DNA from: Cycas panzhihuaensis
Lineage: Eukaryota; Cycadophyta
Assembly (NCBI GenBank): GCA_023213395.1
Contig: CM041465.1
Span: forward strand, 245,651,741 to 245,715,740
Reading direction: 5' to 3'
DNA length: 64,000 bases
Below the pieces are notes generated by a model. The model was not told the origin of the DNA. It ran no database searches and was given only the letters and a program-made list of their open reading frames with translations. Position 1 is the stretch's first letter. Each line of letters begins with the position of its first letter. The position numbers and the translations under genes were made by a program. Below are positions 44,830 to 56,784 of the stretch, piece after piece.

Positions 44830-46440
44830 TTACAAATAGATTGTTGCCTTCTCGAACAAGATTGGTGAGTCTAGTAACTTTTGTACCCATCTTTGAAGTA
44901 ACTGGGATGATGAAGAGTGGAGCACATAATTGATGTTATCTTTTTGCAAGTGATATATATTAGTGAGCTCATAATATACTGCCTTTCTATCATATTGATA
45001 GGGTCTCCCTAGAAGTAATTCATAGTAATCCATAGGAGTTATGTTATAAGTGACTGTATCTACATAGGGCTTCATTGTAAATGTTACATCATAGACTCTG
45101 TTAATCTTGGTTTGCAGTTCTCTTCCTTTCTTAACCCATCTAAGTGTATAGGGATTCAATTGAGGCTCTGTAGAAGATGGAGATCCCTAGCGAGTTTGTT
45201 TGATACCAAATTCTTCATACTGCTATTATCAATAATGCACAACACACTATAGTCTTTAATTTGGTAGTTCTAGGTAAATAATGCTTCTTTGACCGAAGCA
45301 TTAAATTCTTTTATCATTAAAACTAAATTAGGATTTACAACCATTTGATTGGTGACAAGTATCGTTGGTGGCTCTATGGAGTCACTTGACATGCTAGCCT
45401 CTTTGCATGACGTGTTGCTTTCTTCTTCAGCTACAAAGGTCTTTGCCTTGTCTTTGTACTGCTCCTACTTCCAACATTCTTCATTAGAATGGCTATCAGA
45501 CTTGTGTAGTGTGCAATACTTGCCTTTTCCCATCTCTACTATCGAAGGATCGACTAGATCAATTTCCTTTTTCTAATTGAAAGGCTAATTCGAAGGTCAC
45601 TATGACTATTGCTGTTGTTGTTGCGTTCAAGTAGAGGGTTTTTTGTGGAGCTTGCTTTCTACTTTCAGTGCATATTGGAAAGCCTCGTCGAGGGAGGAGA
45701 TTTTTATAAGGTCTAACTTCTACTACAAGAATAAAAATAATCCACTTAAGAATTTAAGCATAAGAGTGTGCTTAGAATCCTTGGACTCTACCATTGTGAC
45801 CATTTTATTAAATGTATCAATGTATTGTTGGATAGATTATCTAGTTTATTGTTGCAACTATATTCACTTTTCTTCGCTTTCTTCTTTGTATCCAAAATGA
45901 TAAAATCGTTTCTCAAATATTATGTTGAAATTGTCCTATGAAGTTACCTTGCCGTGGGTGTTGACATAAGTTTGCCACAAAGTTGACGCTTGTTCAACCA
46001 TGTGTATCTTTACCACAACAAAGTTTTCATCATTTGCGAGGCTTTGGCACTTAAAATAAGCCTCCAAACTTTGAATCCAACTAGCCAAGGTTTTGGCATT
46101 AATTATGTCATGAAATTTTGGAATGGTTATGTAGGTATCTAGTTTAAACTATGATTGCTGGATGGGAACTGCTATAGGAACTTGAGTTTGTTGGGCCAGT
46201 AGGAATTGTTGTGTTTACTGTGTTTGTTGAACCCTCATTTACTAAAACATCGTGATCGTATTCTGCATCATCTGGGCTTGAGTATCTATTTGTTGTTGCG
46301 TCATCTAAGCTTGAGTGTTTGCTTGTTGTTGTAGTGTATCCGTTATTTGTACGAATGCCAGGGAAGGTCCCTATGATCTTTGCTTAGAATCTTCAAACAT
46401 ATCTTCTTTGGAAGAGAGCTATTTTTCTCTGCGAGGCATG
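44830..46440 (-). pseudogene. gypsy H gag-protease remnant
   Basis: Minus-strand gag from MPRREK (about 46440) through Gln-rich repeats, then WIQSLEAYFKCQSLANDENF and VVVKIHMVEQASTLWQTYV (about 46090-45970), HFGYKEESEEK, and a His/Cys finger YCTLHKSDSHSNEECW (about 45516-45469). Protease follows: CIIDNSSMKNLVSNKLARDL (about 45232-45173, with the catalytic Asp but DNSS for DGGS), then frame 45159-44830 with LRWVKKGRELQ and LLGRPYQYDRKAVYYE. Only about 500 bases separate this from the purine tract, too little for RT and integrase. The copy is internally deleted or was always gag-protease only. Confidence 0.7.
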
Positions 46441-47989
46441 TTGGGCTAGACAAACACTTAATATGAAAATGTTTTTCTCTGCAAGGCATGTTGGGCTTAA
46501 CAATTGACTTCAAAAATATGAAAATGCTTTAACAATTGTTGTTATTTTAATGATCCAAAATTTATTATGGGCATTAAAATGTGAACCATTTTTACACTTA
46601 ATAAGTGTTTTTTAGTGTGTTTTTAATCACTATACTATCGTTTGCCTTTAGCAATTTTGTCAAATACATTAAAATTTCATGCTTTCCTTTTGCAATTTGA
46701 AGAAATGACTTCATCAATATGTAGCCCTCATAATTTTGAAAAGAATAGTGTGTTTTACGCTACGTTAGCCCTTCAAAACGACGTGAAATAATATTTAAAA
46801 AGAAAAAAAAAAAAACTCTTTCATTAGGGATATACTAGGAGCATTCCTTTATAAATATGCTAGGAATATTCCAATCTTAATATTTCACACTAACTTTACA
46901 AATCATTTTTTTTACTATCCGCATCGAATTTTTTCCATGGCAGGAGTGATGATCTAAATTTTCGTGGCATTTCTCCTGGTGGCAGTTTATGTGGCATCTA
47001 TGTGGATGTTTGATGTGGAAGTCCGTCTTCCTCTGCATTGGCGTTACCAAGGCATTTTCTGCATTTCAACTTGAAATTTGACCGGTGTGTTCTTTTGCAG
47101 AATATTTTCTATGTAATCTTTTGCCAACTTACTTGTTTTGTGGGTAAATTTATCTCAGACTGTGGGTGTGGCATTGTGGGTGTTAAATTTGACACGTATG
47201 ATAGTTTGGACCGTGGAAACACAGGAATGCATGCTCGTTGTAATAGGTTGAATGCAGGTGCACATAACTAGAAAGATGTACTAGGTTATGCACGACAAGA
47301 AACAATGCAAGAGTTCAAAAAAATGGCTTTTGGGGTACACATTCCAGGATACGTACTCGAATGGTACGTACACAAATAGGTATGCATAGAAGGGTACACA
47401 TGGTAAGCATACTCAGATTAGACCCAAACATTGTAGACATGATGATGTCACCTAGGGACACGTGTACGTATGGATGTGTAGATAGAGAAGGCACTAATTA
47501 ATGAATTGTAATGTATCTTAAGTGAAAAGGCACCATTTGTTAAGAAATGGAATCGTTGTTACCAGAAGTCACAACTATTCCTCAAAAGGCATGCATTTGG
47601 GTATTTATGAGGGCTTGTTCCACCATTGTTGGTGTGAGCGTTGAGTAATGTATTTGATCTTACGCAGTGTACTACATTGAATGTGTGTTTCAATAGGGTA
47701 TGGTACATGAGCAATTCAGGGAACACATGCAATGATACATTCTAAACTTATATGTGAATGTACAAACAATGATATTGCTTAATATAATCAAGAGTTACGT
47801 GGAATATTGTGTATTGTGCATGATAAAGTGATTGCATGTGGAATGTATGATGGCTTGTTGACTAGTATGATGGAATAATGTGCAATTATGTTGTTGTAAT
47901 GATGATGATAATAATTCAATGATATAGTCATGTTGATTGACCCTAACTAGACTACTGAAAGTGATCCCTTGACAAGAGCAGATCTTACA
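46441..47989. other. gypsy H leader and unassigned sequence
   Basis: Beside the H gag start a phrase of about 50 bases is repeated (46422-46470 and 46472-46527, both with CTCTGC.AGGCATGTTGGGCT), duplicating the first gag codons. An A-run lies at 46800-46814. The rest, to 47990, shows no coding domain, RNA gene or LTR edge that I can support. The 77-codon plus frame at 47038-47271 has no motif. Confidence 0.35.
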
Positions 47990-50560
47990 AGTGTAGTGAA
48001 ATAGAGGTCAACATTGGTTTTGTTGCCATTGTTCACTGAGGAGGGACTAGGTGAGGAATTGTCATCAATGTATAATGTTCAAAGATCAAGGAACCCTAGT
48101 TGTTGTCATGATTGTAAGTCGTAACTAAGCCTTTGATAACCATGGGACCTTCCAATGCCATAAATGAGGCTTTTGAAGACTAGAGAACCACCGAAAAGAA
48201 CTTCACCTAAGGTATTAGTGGAATCAAGCAGACAAACGGCAATAAAATGGCTAAAGGAAGCCAAATTAAGAAGGGCTAGGAGGTTGACAAAGGGATAATT
48301 TGAGGAGGGATCTGAGGTGAGTGGAGCCCAAGCACCCCAAGAACAAGGAATCATAAGAGATGGGGAATAAATGGTACTAACCCCTACCCCAATTGGATCG
48401 TATAGCATTAGGCTAGAGAAGGAGGGAATTTTGAAGGAAGAAAATTTGAAACAAAATATTATTTTGGAAAACAAAGATGAAACCCTAGGGAAGGTGGATG
48501 GAACAAGTGTGGAATATACTTTGAAGGACCTAAGTGACCATGGGGAGAAGGCGGAGGAAGATCCCTTAGCATATAGGGAAAATAAATTAATAAGACAATT
48601 CTTTGAGGATTTACCAGATAAAGGATCCTAGCAATCATATCTAATAGTGATGCCATTAACAATCTGAGTATTGGGAGTGCCTAAACCTATTCAATTGAAA
48701 TCACCTTTTCAAAATCCCCTATTTGGAAGATAGAGTGCTAATGGAAGCACATCGAGAACGCCACCTAAACCCATAATTGTGGAGAAAGCAGAGTTATCTC
48801 TAGAGGAAGCAACTACATCCTTAGAGGAGGAAAATTCACCATCACTGGGAGGGACATCAGTGAGTTCGCTAAGGATGGATGGCATAAGGCAGTTTGGAAA
48901 ATTTATCTTCAACGACACGTCAGATGCTACGGAGCATGCCTATCTATTTCAAATTTTGATAGACGTGAAAAGAATCATGTATGAACAAGGAAACAAGGCA
49001 AGATTTGTTTGCACCTTGAGAGGAGTACCATTAGTATGGTATAAAGAATTGGATAAAACTGAATCATGGGAGAAGGTAAATAAGTTATTTGAAGAGAGAT
49101 TCTAGAAATTTTGTAGCAACGAGGCTATCGAAGTGGCATTAAAAGAAATCAGATAGAAACCTGGTGAATCATTGTTGACCTACATCAGTCGTATGAAGAT
49201 GATTGCAGTCAATATGATGAACGAGACAATAACAACCATAATATGAAAAATTACTTTGTTAGAGGATTGAATGAAAAGTTGAGATCTATGATGCATGCAC
49301 ATCTCCTAAATTCTTTCAAAAATGCTCAGCAGTTGGCATACGATTTTAAGGCATAAATAGATGCCCAAATAAGAGGGCATGACATGTTAGTACTTAAATT
49401 ACAAGAAGAAATAAGGGAAATGAAGCAAAATTAGTGTAACCAACCTAATTTTTTCGGTGGAAAAGACAGAAGAAGGCTTAGAAAAAAAGAAATTGAGAAC
49501 AGAAGTGGCACATCTAAAAATGAAGAACGAGGAGGAGGAAGAAGAAAGCAAAAAGAAAAAAAGGAAGAGAATTCAGAATTGAAGAATGGTGTCATATCTA
49601 TGAAGATGACTCTCACTCCACAAAGGAATGTGAGTTTAACCTAAAAAACAATGCAGTGAGACAACAAGACAAGTGGTGTCATATCGATGACATTGACAAC
49701 CACAATACTAGAGAATGTTTTTATAACCTAAAAGGTAGGAGTTATTGAGGTCGATGAAGGGGAAGGGGAGCCAACTGAGCCAGGAATATATATACTACAC
49801 GGAATGCACCGAAAATTTCAAAGAAAAAGCCTCCAATGGGAAGATGCTTAACATGTTTGGAATTTGGAAATTGGGAATCAGAATGTCCTACGGTGAAAGC
49901 CCATGAGTAAAATCCCTTCGCATGTAAAAATTATGGACTGAGAAACCACATAATGGTGGAATGCAAGAGAAAAGCAAAGGTCACCAATTTAATAACCGTA
50001 GTTTTCAAGACTAATAAAAATGTCAAATTACAAACAAGAAGTTAGAAGAAAGGAAAGGAGAAAGTGATTGATAACTATCCAAATTCAAAAGTGGAATTTG
50101 ATTGTTTCGAATTAGCGAAGAGAACCTTGGAGGAATTTGCAAAGAAATCATTGCCAATGAAAGAACCTGAAACGAAAAATGTTTAGGTCAGAAGAAATGA
50201 GCCTAAGGAGAAGGGACTGATTTCCCAAGAAACGCCTCAACCTCAATTGGTTCACACAGAGGAATTATTCAAAGGGTTACCAACAAAAGATATACCTAGA
50301 ATGCTACTATTAATGGAAAGTTTGGTGAAGCACTTGCAGCTAACAGGACCCCTACAACAAGTAATAGAGTGGATAACAGCTGGGGTATTGCAACAAAGAG
50401 AAACAATGAAAAGTTTGAAGAAGATATTGCCTTCTTTTGACCTTGACCCCTTAGTATCTATCACAACCTTAGGAGAAAAATTTCACAAAGTAATTGTCGA
50501 CAGAGGAGCCGCCATTAATGTTTTGCTCACTACCACATGAAAGAAATTGGGTTGTTCTTG
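47990..50560 (+). pseudogene. gypsy K gag and protease remnant with several zinc fingers
   Basis: Plus-strand gag: acidic N-terminus (48371-48631 and 48779-48860), capsid core GKFIFNDTSDATEHAYLFQI, LRGVPLVWYKELDKTESW and FEERF (48895-49105), then broken frames with KPGESLLTYISRMKMIAVNM. Four finger-like units follow: WCHIYEDDSHSTKECEF (about 49590), WCHIDDIDNHNTRECFY (about 49677), CLTCLEFGNWESEC (about 49852, His replaced by Trp or Asn) and CKNYGLRNHIMVEC (about 49921, second Cys is Tyr). Protease at 50247-50540 has KVIVDRGAAINVL with the catalytic Asp. It ends just before the LTR of E. RT is absent. Confidence 0.7.
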
Positions 50561-50566
50561 TGACAA

Positions 50567-50940
50567 TGTTAATGTCAAATGGTCATATCATAAAGTTAGA
50601 ATTAGATAAAGTCACTTTTATGTTTGTAACTTTAGAATAAGGTGACTATGCTCAAGTCCCTTAAGTGAAATGACATAAAGTTCATTTCATTGTAATTTCA
50701 TGTAATCTCATCTAAATGTCATTAGGAGGGAAAACTCAAATTCCAAACCCTAATGAGCATTCTTATTATATAAGCTAAAATTACATGGAGAGTGATCATA
50801 TTCTACACTTCTCCTCTTTGAGCTCAAGCTATTAGCATTTCTCTTGTTGAATACATTGTGCTTGTCTCCACTATTTGCCGTTGTGTAGTGTTAGTGCACT
50901 AGATCCCTAGATCCATTCCCTCAACAAGTGGTATCAGAGC
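50567..50940 (+). repeat. Element E 5' LTR and primer binding site
   Basis: TGTTAATGTCAAATGG (50567) to ...CCCTCAACA (50926), TG...CA, 360 bp. TATA-like TTATTATATAAGC is at about 50763-50775. AG and then a perfect initiator-Met primer site TGGTATCAGAGC (50929-50940) follow. Probably copia by primer type and leader style. Confidence 0.8.
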
Positions 50941-52330
50941 CATTGGGAGGATCTTGGTGCCACATTCACTTGCAAGGAGATTGCAAGCTATTTTCTCCTC
51001 TTCTTCACCGTTCATGTGAAGTGAAGAGTTGGGATATTTTTTAAACCCATTTAAAGCTCTTTTTAGGAGATTTTTAGTATAAATTTGTATGCTCTTGTAA
51101 TATTTTGTTTCTGCTGATTAGAAAAAGAAGTGTGGTTGCCTAAAAGCAGCCTATTTGTAGGCTTAAAAGAGCATAGGAATTGCTCATCTTATAACAATTA
51201 TCAGTCATATTTTTGAGCCTCAAATCTAGCATTTTGGCCTATATTTGGCCCGTTTTTGCAATGAAAGTTAGATTCACAAGTTGCAGAAGAAGAAATCAAT
51301 GATTTTCACTAATTAGAAGCAGATTTTGAAGTATAAAATCAAATCGTACAGATGTACAAAATTCTATACAATGGTACGACAAAAAAAAAATTGCACTGAA
51401 TCAGACGAAATTTCACCAGTAGGTGCGTTTTGGCCTCTTAAGCACTTTTGTCTATTGGAGCGACGCAAGATTTTGAGGTTAAAGGGGTCAAACAACTTGT
51501 TTTATGTAGCCACCCTCTAAATTTTCCTGCTCTAATACATGTTTTCCGATCTCCTCGTCTTGATCAATCATTTGGGACAGGTCTCACATGAATCCGACGC
51601 TCCGTTGAAAAATTATGAGCGTTTTTGGGTTTTCTAGTACATTTTGGCTACATGCTAAAATAGGTTTTTTTGCCTGTTTTTGATAAGATTTTTCAAATTT
51701 TTTTATATATTTGTAAAATGCAAGTCAAGGGTAACAAATTTGAAAATTTTTAATTTTTTCAAAATCTTTTGAAATTTGTCATATAGCGGTACAACAGATG
51801 GTACAATCTGCCCAACAACAGACTTGGCTTGTTGAAAATTTGATTTTTCAGTGTACATTGTATTTCTGAAATTTTTATTTTTTTCTCCTTCATTTAAAAA
51901 AAAAATTGCATGGAAGAGGGGTTTTTTTAAGGAATTTATAGCCTTTTGGCTTTTGGAGGCCTATTTTGGCCCTTTTGTAAAACAAATAAGGCACTTAAAT
52001 ACTTTATACTAGCCAATCATTTGGATTGGAGCAATATCCGATGATTTCGCTCATCATATGTGTATGATTTTAATGATTGCATGTACTTGGAGACCTTATT
52101 GAGTGCCACTTGGGCACTAGGTGGACACGTCATCACTACACTTGGACACGACAACAACACTTAAGTGGATCATTTACATTCAATTTTCAGTTATTTTTTA
52201 CATGTCAGTCGAGAACAATAGCACTTTCCTTAAAATCAACTCATCTCGACAACTTTATACCGCTAGTTCTTGACTTGTCCGAATACTCGCTTTAGTTGAA
52301 ATAGACCAAGGTTGGCCGAAGTCCGGATCC
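50941..52330 (+). other. Element E leader and unassigned sequence
   Basis: A T-rich leader with CGTAC/GTACGAC phrases like the copia B leader (about 51345-51380 and 51785-51800) extends to about 51960. No gag start with a recognisable domain follows. The piece at 52077-52295 (72 codons) is unassigned. E has therefore lost its coding part. Confidence 0.45.
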
Positions 52331-52955
52331 TAAGGGAGGTGTTAGTTTTATACTAGGTCTGGTCATAATCGGTATAGTGGTGGAGGGACAGGTTAGCCAT
52401 ACCTACAGCCTCCAATCAGGGATTATCCTGATAACCATCTAGGAAAATTGAAAACCCTTAATCAAGATAATTAATTTAGTTGGGCCAATATCCGTCATAG
52501 CCGTGGGACATGCACGTACTTCTCTTCGGAGAGTATATCGTTGCTCATTGGTGAATGGGGTGAGGACCGACAGTACTTAGGGTCCACGTTTACTTGGATT
52601 TCATCACTAAGGAACAGTGTGGGTATCGCGGGTGAAGGCCATTAATTATGTATACTAGAAGCCCCCCCTAGGCATCGACACCTCACCTACTTTGGACACA
52701 AAGTTAGAGGTTTGGGTTTGTTACACATCCTACATCACTTTGGTTATTAGTTGTGTGCACTCACATGCTGACTTCTATATATAGGCCTTCTCACTTATCT
52801 TGATTAGATCACTTATACCGCGTCCTTATTTGTGATCTCTTTGCTTCCACATCTTACATTGTATTACTTCATTATTCCCTGTTGCGTCAGGTAGACCTGT
52901 CATAAGTGTCAACGACTCCACCTTCTTCTACTTAGTGCATTTTCATACACATTTA
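52331..52955 (+). repeat. LTR, probably belonging to copia G
   Basis: TGTTAGTTTTATACTAGG at 52340 follows a purine tract-like TAAGGGAGG (52331-52339). A TATA-like CTATATATAGG is at 52785-52795, with a transcribed-region-like tail to about 52900. After removing F, this sequence runs straight into the copia G gag start at 60065, so it fits as the G 5' LTR and leader. The purine tract in front of it would instead suit a 3' LTR, so a tandem or an unrelated LTR remains possible. No primer site was seen after it. Confidence 0.5.
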
Positions 52956-52960
52956 TATAT

Positions 52961-53539
52961 TGTTAAACCTTATGTTTAAATGTTAAGTGAATGTATTTTT
53001 ATTTTTCATGTAATATATGCACTTTATACTTTAGGGGTGACTTATCACTTAAGTGATAAAGTGCACACCCACATTCTTTCTAGTGACACAACGTTGTCAC
53101 TAAAGGGTCAATGGACCCTCATGCACTTTTTTGAGTGATCCAAGTGATGTATCTTGGATGTTTGACACTTGTCAAACATCCAAGGCCTTAGGTGAGGATC
53201 CAAGCACTTTTGCTCATGATCCAAGTCATGTATCTTGGATGTTTGACACTTGTCAAACATCCAAGGCCTTAGGTCTCTCATTTCACTCTATATAATGAGA
53301 CCTCTTCTCATTGTCTCATAAGGAGGTTTGGGCAGTATTGTTATGATATCGGTTTGCTAATCAAAGCTGTTTCTTCTTGGGAGGTTGGACCAATTCCAAC
53401 TCCACATATTGGGTATCATTTTCTCTTGCTCCTATTTTTAGGTTTGTGTTCTTTATACTTTCATGCTTTCATACATTTGAAGTATTGTGCATGTATTTAT
53501 GATCTTGGGACTAATGTGGCCTAATGCCCATTTTCCACA
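52961..53539 (+). repeat. Copia F 5' LTR
   Basis: TGTTAAACCTTATG to ...ATTTTCCACA. U3 holds three palindrome types: an 18-base perfect palindrome at 53042-53059 centred on CTTAAG, 8-base arms around AACGTT-like bases at 53081-53102, and a 32-base inverted repeat (15-base arms, 2-base loop) at 53153-53184 repeated at 53234-53265. A TATA box TCTATATAATG follows at 53288-53298. Confidence 0.95.
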
Positions 53540-53541
53540 TT

Positions 53542-53553
53542 TGGTATCGAGCC
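53542..53553 (+). promoter_or_regulatory. Copia F primer binding site
   Basis: TGGTATCGAGCC, the initiator-Met primer site with one base missing (TGGTATCAGAGCC expected), two bases after the LTR. Confidence 0.8.
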
Positions 53554-53614
53554 TTAAGGTCTCTGTTTAAGCCTTCGCTGGTTTCTTTGTTATCTCTGTC
53601 ATTTTGTGTTTGGA

Positions 53615-54260
53615 GGATCGCCAAGTCGCATTCCTCATCGGCCGGAAGGAAAGCCTACTCATCACTTCACATCATATTGGTGCCAACTCGGCGAGATCTC
53701 GATTGGGATCGTCAAGCTCAAATCAAGACACATTCGGTGCCAAATCAGGACACGTAAAGATCGCCAAATCAGATACGGTTGGCGCCAACTCGGCAATATT
53801 TCAAGCACTGTTGGTCGCCAACTCGGCAATATTCCGGCACTACATTGGCTGCCAACTCGGCAATATTCCGGCACATTCAAGTGCCAACTCAAAGACATCT
53901 TCAAGTGCCAACTCAACACATTTTCAAGCCGCCAACTCGGTGATTTCCGACTCATTCCACTCACACGGTTGGCTGTCCAACTCGAGATTCACCGCCAAAT
54001 CGGTATCTTGAAGTCGCTAACTCAAGAAGACTCTAGCCGCCAACTCGGTGAGTATTCGGTACCAACCGGTTGCCAACTCGGCACTTTAGCAGTGCCAACT
54101 CGGCGCCAACTCGGCACTTTAGTGGTCGCCAACTCAAGACTTTACTAGGCGCCACCGGTCGCCAACTCGAGATTGAGTCATCCTTCCCGCCAACTCATCT
54201 TTAGCCGACTCACATTCCCCATCGCCGCTCAACTCTCATTGCCGATTTCCATGCCAAATC
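53615..54260 (+). repeat. Copia F leader repeat, about 22 copies of a GCCAACTCGG-type core
   Basis: The core GCCAACTCGG, or a close variant (GCCAACTCAA, GCCAAATCGG), recurs about every 20-40 bases. Some units are longer and identical, such as GCCAACTCGGCAATATT at about 53783, 53815 and 53850, or GCCAACTCGGCACTTTAG at about 54071 and 54104. All frames are crossed by mutually exclusive ORFs (53604-54011, 53606-54148, minus 53964-53662), which arise from the repeat and need not be translated. The location between primer site and gag suggests a packaging, dimerisation or regulatory role, which is inference. Confidence 0.85.
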
Positions 54261-55399
54261 ACCGCCTAACAAGATCAAGCCTTGGTCGACAAGATCAAGT
54301 TCCACCAAGATTCCAACTCGGTCATCATTGAAAAATTCAAATCTTTTTGCATATTTTGATCAAATATGCTCATGTGAATTCTCTTTTAAGGTTTTAAGAG
54401 ATTTTTAAAATTTCTTAAGGGGAAAATTTCTAAAAGACCTTAAGTCTTTATAGTTGGGCTTACTTAAACTTTTTTTACATTGGCACTCTTGATTCTCAAA
54501 AAGTACTTGTGTACTTACCGCTTTAAGCTTTTTTCACACTTTCATGCATCATTGGGCTTAATTATTGTGATCAAGAGGAATGTTTTCATTGTAAAGGTGA
54601 AGAAAATTATCACCTAACTTCGCTTTTGGCACCTTGCATGGTGACCTTGACCTTCTTCAGTTCAAAAGGAAGGCTCATTGTAAAAGTAATAAAATCACTT
54701 TTTCTTCTTTGGATTGTTGAGACATTTTAAGTCTCAACAACTCTTTCAATGGAGTTTGTGTTGGACTTTGGAGCAATTTCTTGAGTACATTTCATCATTT
54801 CATCGATTTTGGAGGTTAAAAGGAACCCTCTTTTCTTTGTCATCAAAGGTTCCTTACATCTTTTTTAAGTACTCAAAGTACTTTATCATTGTACTCAAGC
54901 ACCTCACTTGGATCTAAAGCACTTGAAATCTGTTTTGTGCTCATTATTTGTAAGCCAAAAGGCATAAAACATCCAAGTAAGAAGATTCACTTACACTTGT
55001 TTAAAAGTGAACTTAAAATCATTGGAGAGGCTCGAAAAGGTTCAAACCTTGCCTCGAATTAACCTTAAGCTTGGTGCATTCCCTAGGGGACCAACCGACC
55101 GTACGGTCAGTGCACGACAATTAAGGTTGCTTGAGGGAAAGGAGGTTCGAAAAGGGTGTTATTGGGGGTGAATCCGGGGAAAGCATGGTACGTCCATGCG
55201 GATCAACCCTACACCTTGTCCTAGATTTAACTTGGTCCTCCACCTCATTAGCGAGTCCTCCACCTCTCTTCACCCCATCGGTTGTTGGATCTTCTTGTAA
55301 GATCGGGACCGTGGTGTTGTTTGAAGGTGGGTCTTAAGCGACAAGCTTTTGAAGTCTCCAAGTTATCTCGCTAGTTTCAAGTGTTACTCAAGTGGAAAG
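54261..55399 (+). other. Copia F distal leader
   Basis: From the end of the repeat to the gag start. It is T-rich, then more GC-rich from 55080. Frames at 54714-54917 and 55131-55337 have no domain. Nothing else is supported. Confidence 0.5.
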
Positions 55400-56784
55400 A
55401 TGGTCGCCATAAATATGGTTAATGCTTGTACCATAAGGCTAACAGGGCAATCAAATTATCAAGAATGGAAAAGAATCACAAAAATCTCTTGATAATGAAT
55501 GAGTTACGGGGATATGTTTCGGAAGAATCCCCAATCCTGCACTTGTGGTTAATGATAATCAATGCACTGTGGATGTTCAACTTGTTCTTGCATGGGAGGC
55601 CAAAAGGCGAAATTGCTTTGGCTTTCATTCGTATGGTTGTGGACATACATGTAGACCAAAATATTTCTTCGCACTCTCTTCTAAAGAAGCATGGGACACC
55701 TTGTCCTCTTTGTATGAAAGGCGAGATGAAGCTCGCATTTTGATGATAAAAGCTAAATTGTACTCCATCAAATTTGTAAAGCCAATGTCGGCATTCATGT
55801 CCTCTATTAAGGAGGTTTGTAATGAATTAACTACTTTAGGTAGTCCACTACTAGAGATGAAATCATAGCCTCCATCACAAAAGCACTACCAAAGGACTAC
55901 AATGGCTTTATATCATCAACTACACGAGATGGTTCACTAAGAGGGATGACATTCAATCAACTTGAAAGCTTATTGCTTCAAGAAGAACAAATCTATGCTA
56001 AGGATAATGAAGAACCATCTACAACAGTGCTTTCACAAAGAAGGGCAAAGACATCTCAAAATCCAAACACTGCATTCACAAAGCAGTTTGGAAATATGAA
56101 CATTGGATCTTCCAAGTCCAATGCCGTTTGCCATTATTGTGGCAAACTTGGCCACATTGCACCTGAGTGCAAAAAGAAACAAGCGGATTTTCAAAGACAG
56201 GCGAACGTGGTCAAAGACAACGGCAGACCACGACAACAATTTCAACAAAGATTCCGGCGGATCAAATCGGCGGTTTCCCCTCGACCAAATCGAGGTGCCT
56301 ATCGAGGAGGTCCACAAGGAGGGGGTCAAAGAAGTGGCTACCAACGCCATTATAATCAGTTTGCCAATGATGACAAACTATTTTGTGCATACCAATCATC
56401 CAACATTGACAACACTTGGATTGTCGATTCAGGAGCTTCTCGACATATGACAGGGAGTGAAGAACTCCTATGCAACATCAAGGAAGGTAAAGGTCAAACA
56501 GTGACCTTTGGAAATCTTGAATCGCTTGAGATTTCAGGAATAGGCACCATAGCTCCTTTTCATTCTCCTAAAAATCCTTCCTCATCATTTCCCAACAGTG
56601 ATGCCTACTTCATCCCTTCTATGGAGAAGAATCTGCTTGTAGCCCACGAGGATCAAGGTCTTTACAAGTTGGATGCCAATAATATTACTCTTGATTCTGC
56701 TTACTCTGGTTCCACATCTTTGTCAAAAATTCAGTTATGGCATCAACGTCTAGGACATTTAAGCCTAGACAATCAAGCGAGATG
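55400..56784 (+). pseudogene. Copia F gag and protease
   Basis: Starts at ATG 55400 (MVAINMVNACTIRLTGQSNY, then QEWKR). After one-base shifts near 55479 and 55530 it continues VVNDNQCTVDVQLVLAWEAK, EAWDTLSSLYERRDEARILM and LYSIKFVKPMSAFMSSIKEV. It then breaks at 55857 (GAGGAT read as GAGAT) and resumes ITKALPKDYNGFISS and LESLLLQEEQIYAKD. The knuckle CHYCGKLGHIAPEC lies at 56131-56172, followed by an Arg/Gly-rich basic region and the protease WIVDSGASRHMTGSEELL (about 56419) with the catalytic Asp intact. Pre-integrase LWHQRLGHLSLDN ends the frame at 56784. Apart from one-base shifts the protein is nearly intact. Confidence 0.9.

Noticed and set aside
47038-47271. 77-codon plus frame with several Cys as a small secreted protein
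   Set aside because: No signal peptide pattern, no conserved context, and flanked by retroelement debris.
53615-54260. The GCCAACTCGG array as a CRISPR-like or satellite array
   Set aside because: Repeat spacing and length vary widely, the core is only about 10 bases, spacers resemble each other, and it lies inside the leader of a retrotransposon in a plant-type sequence.
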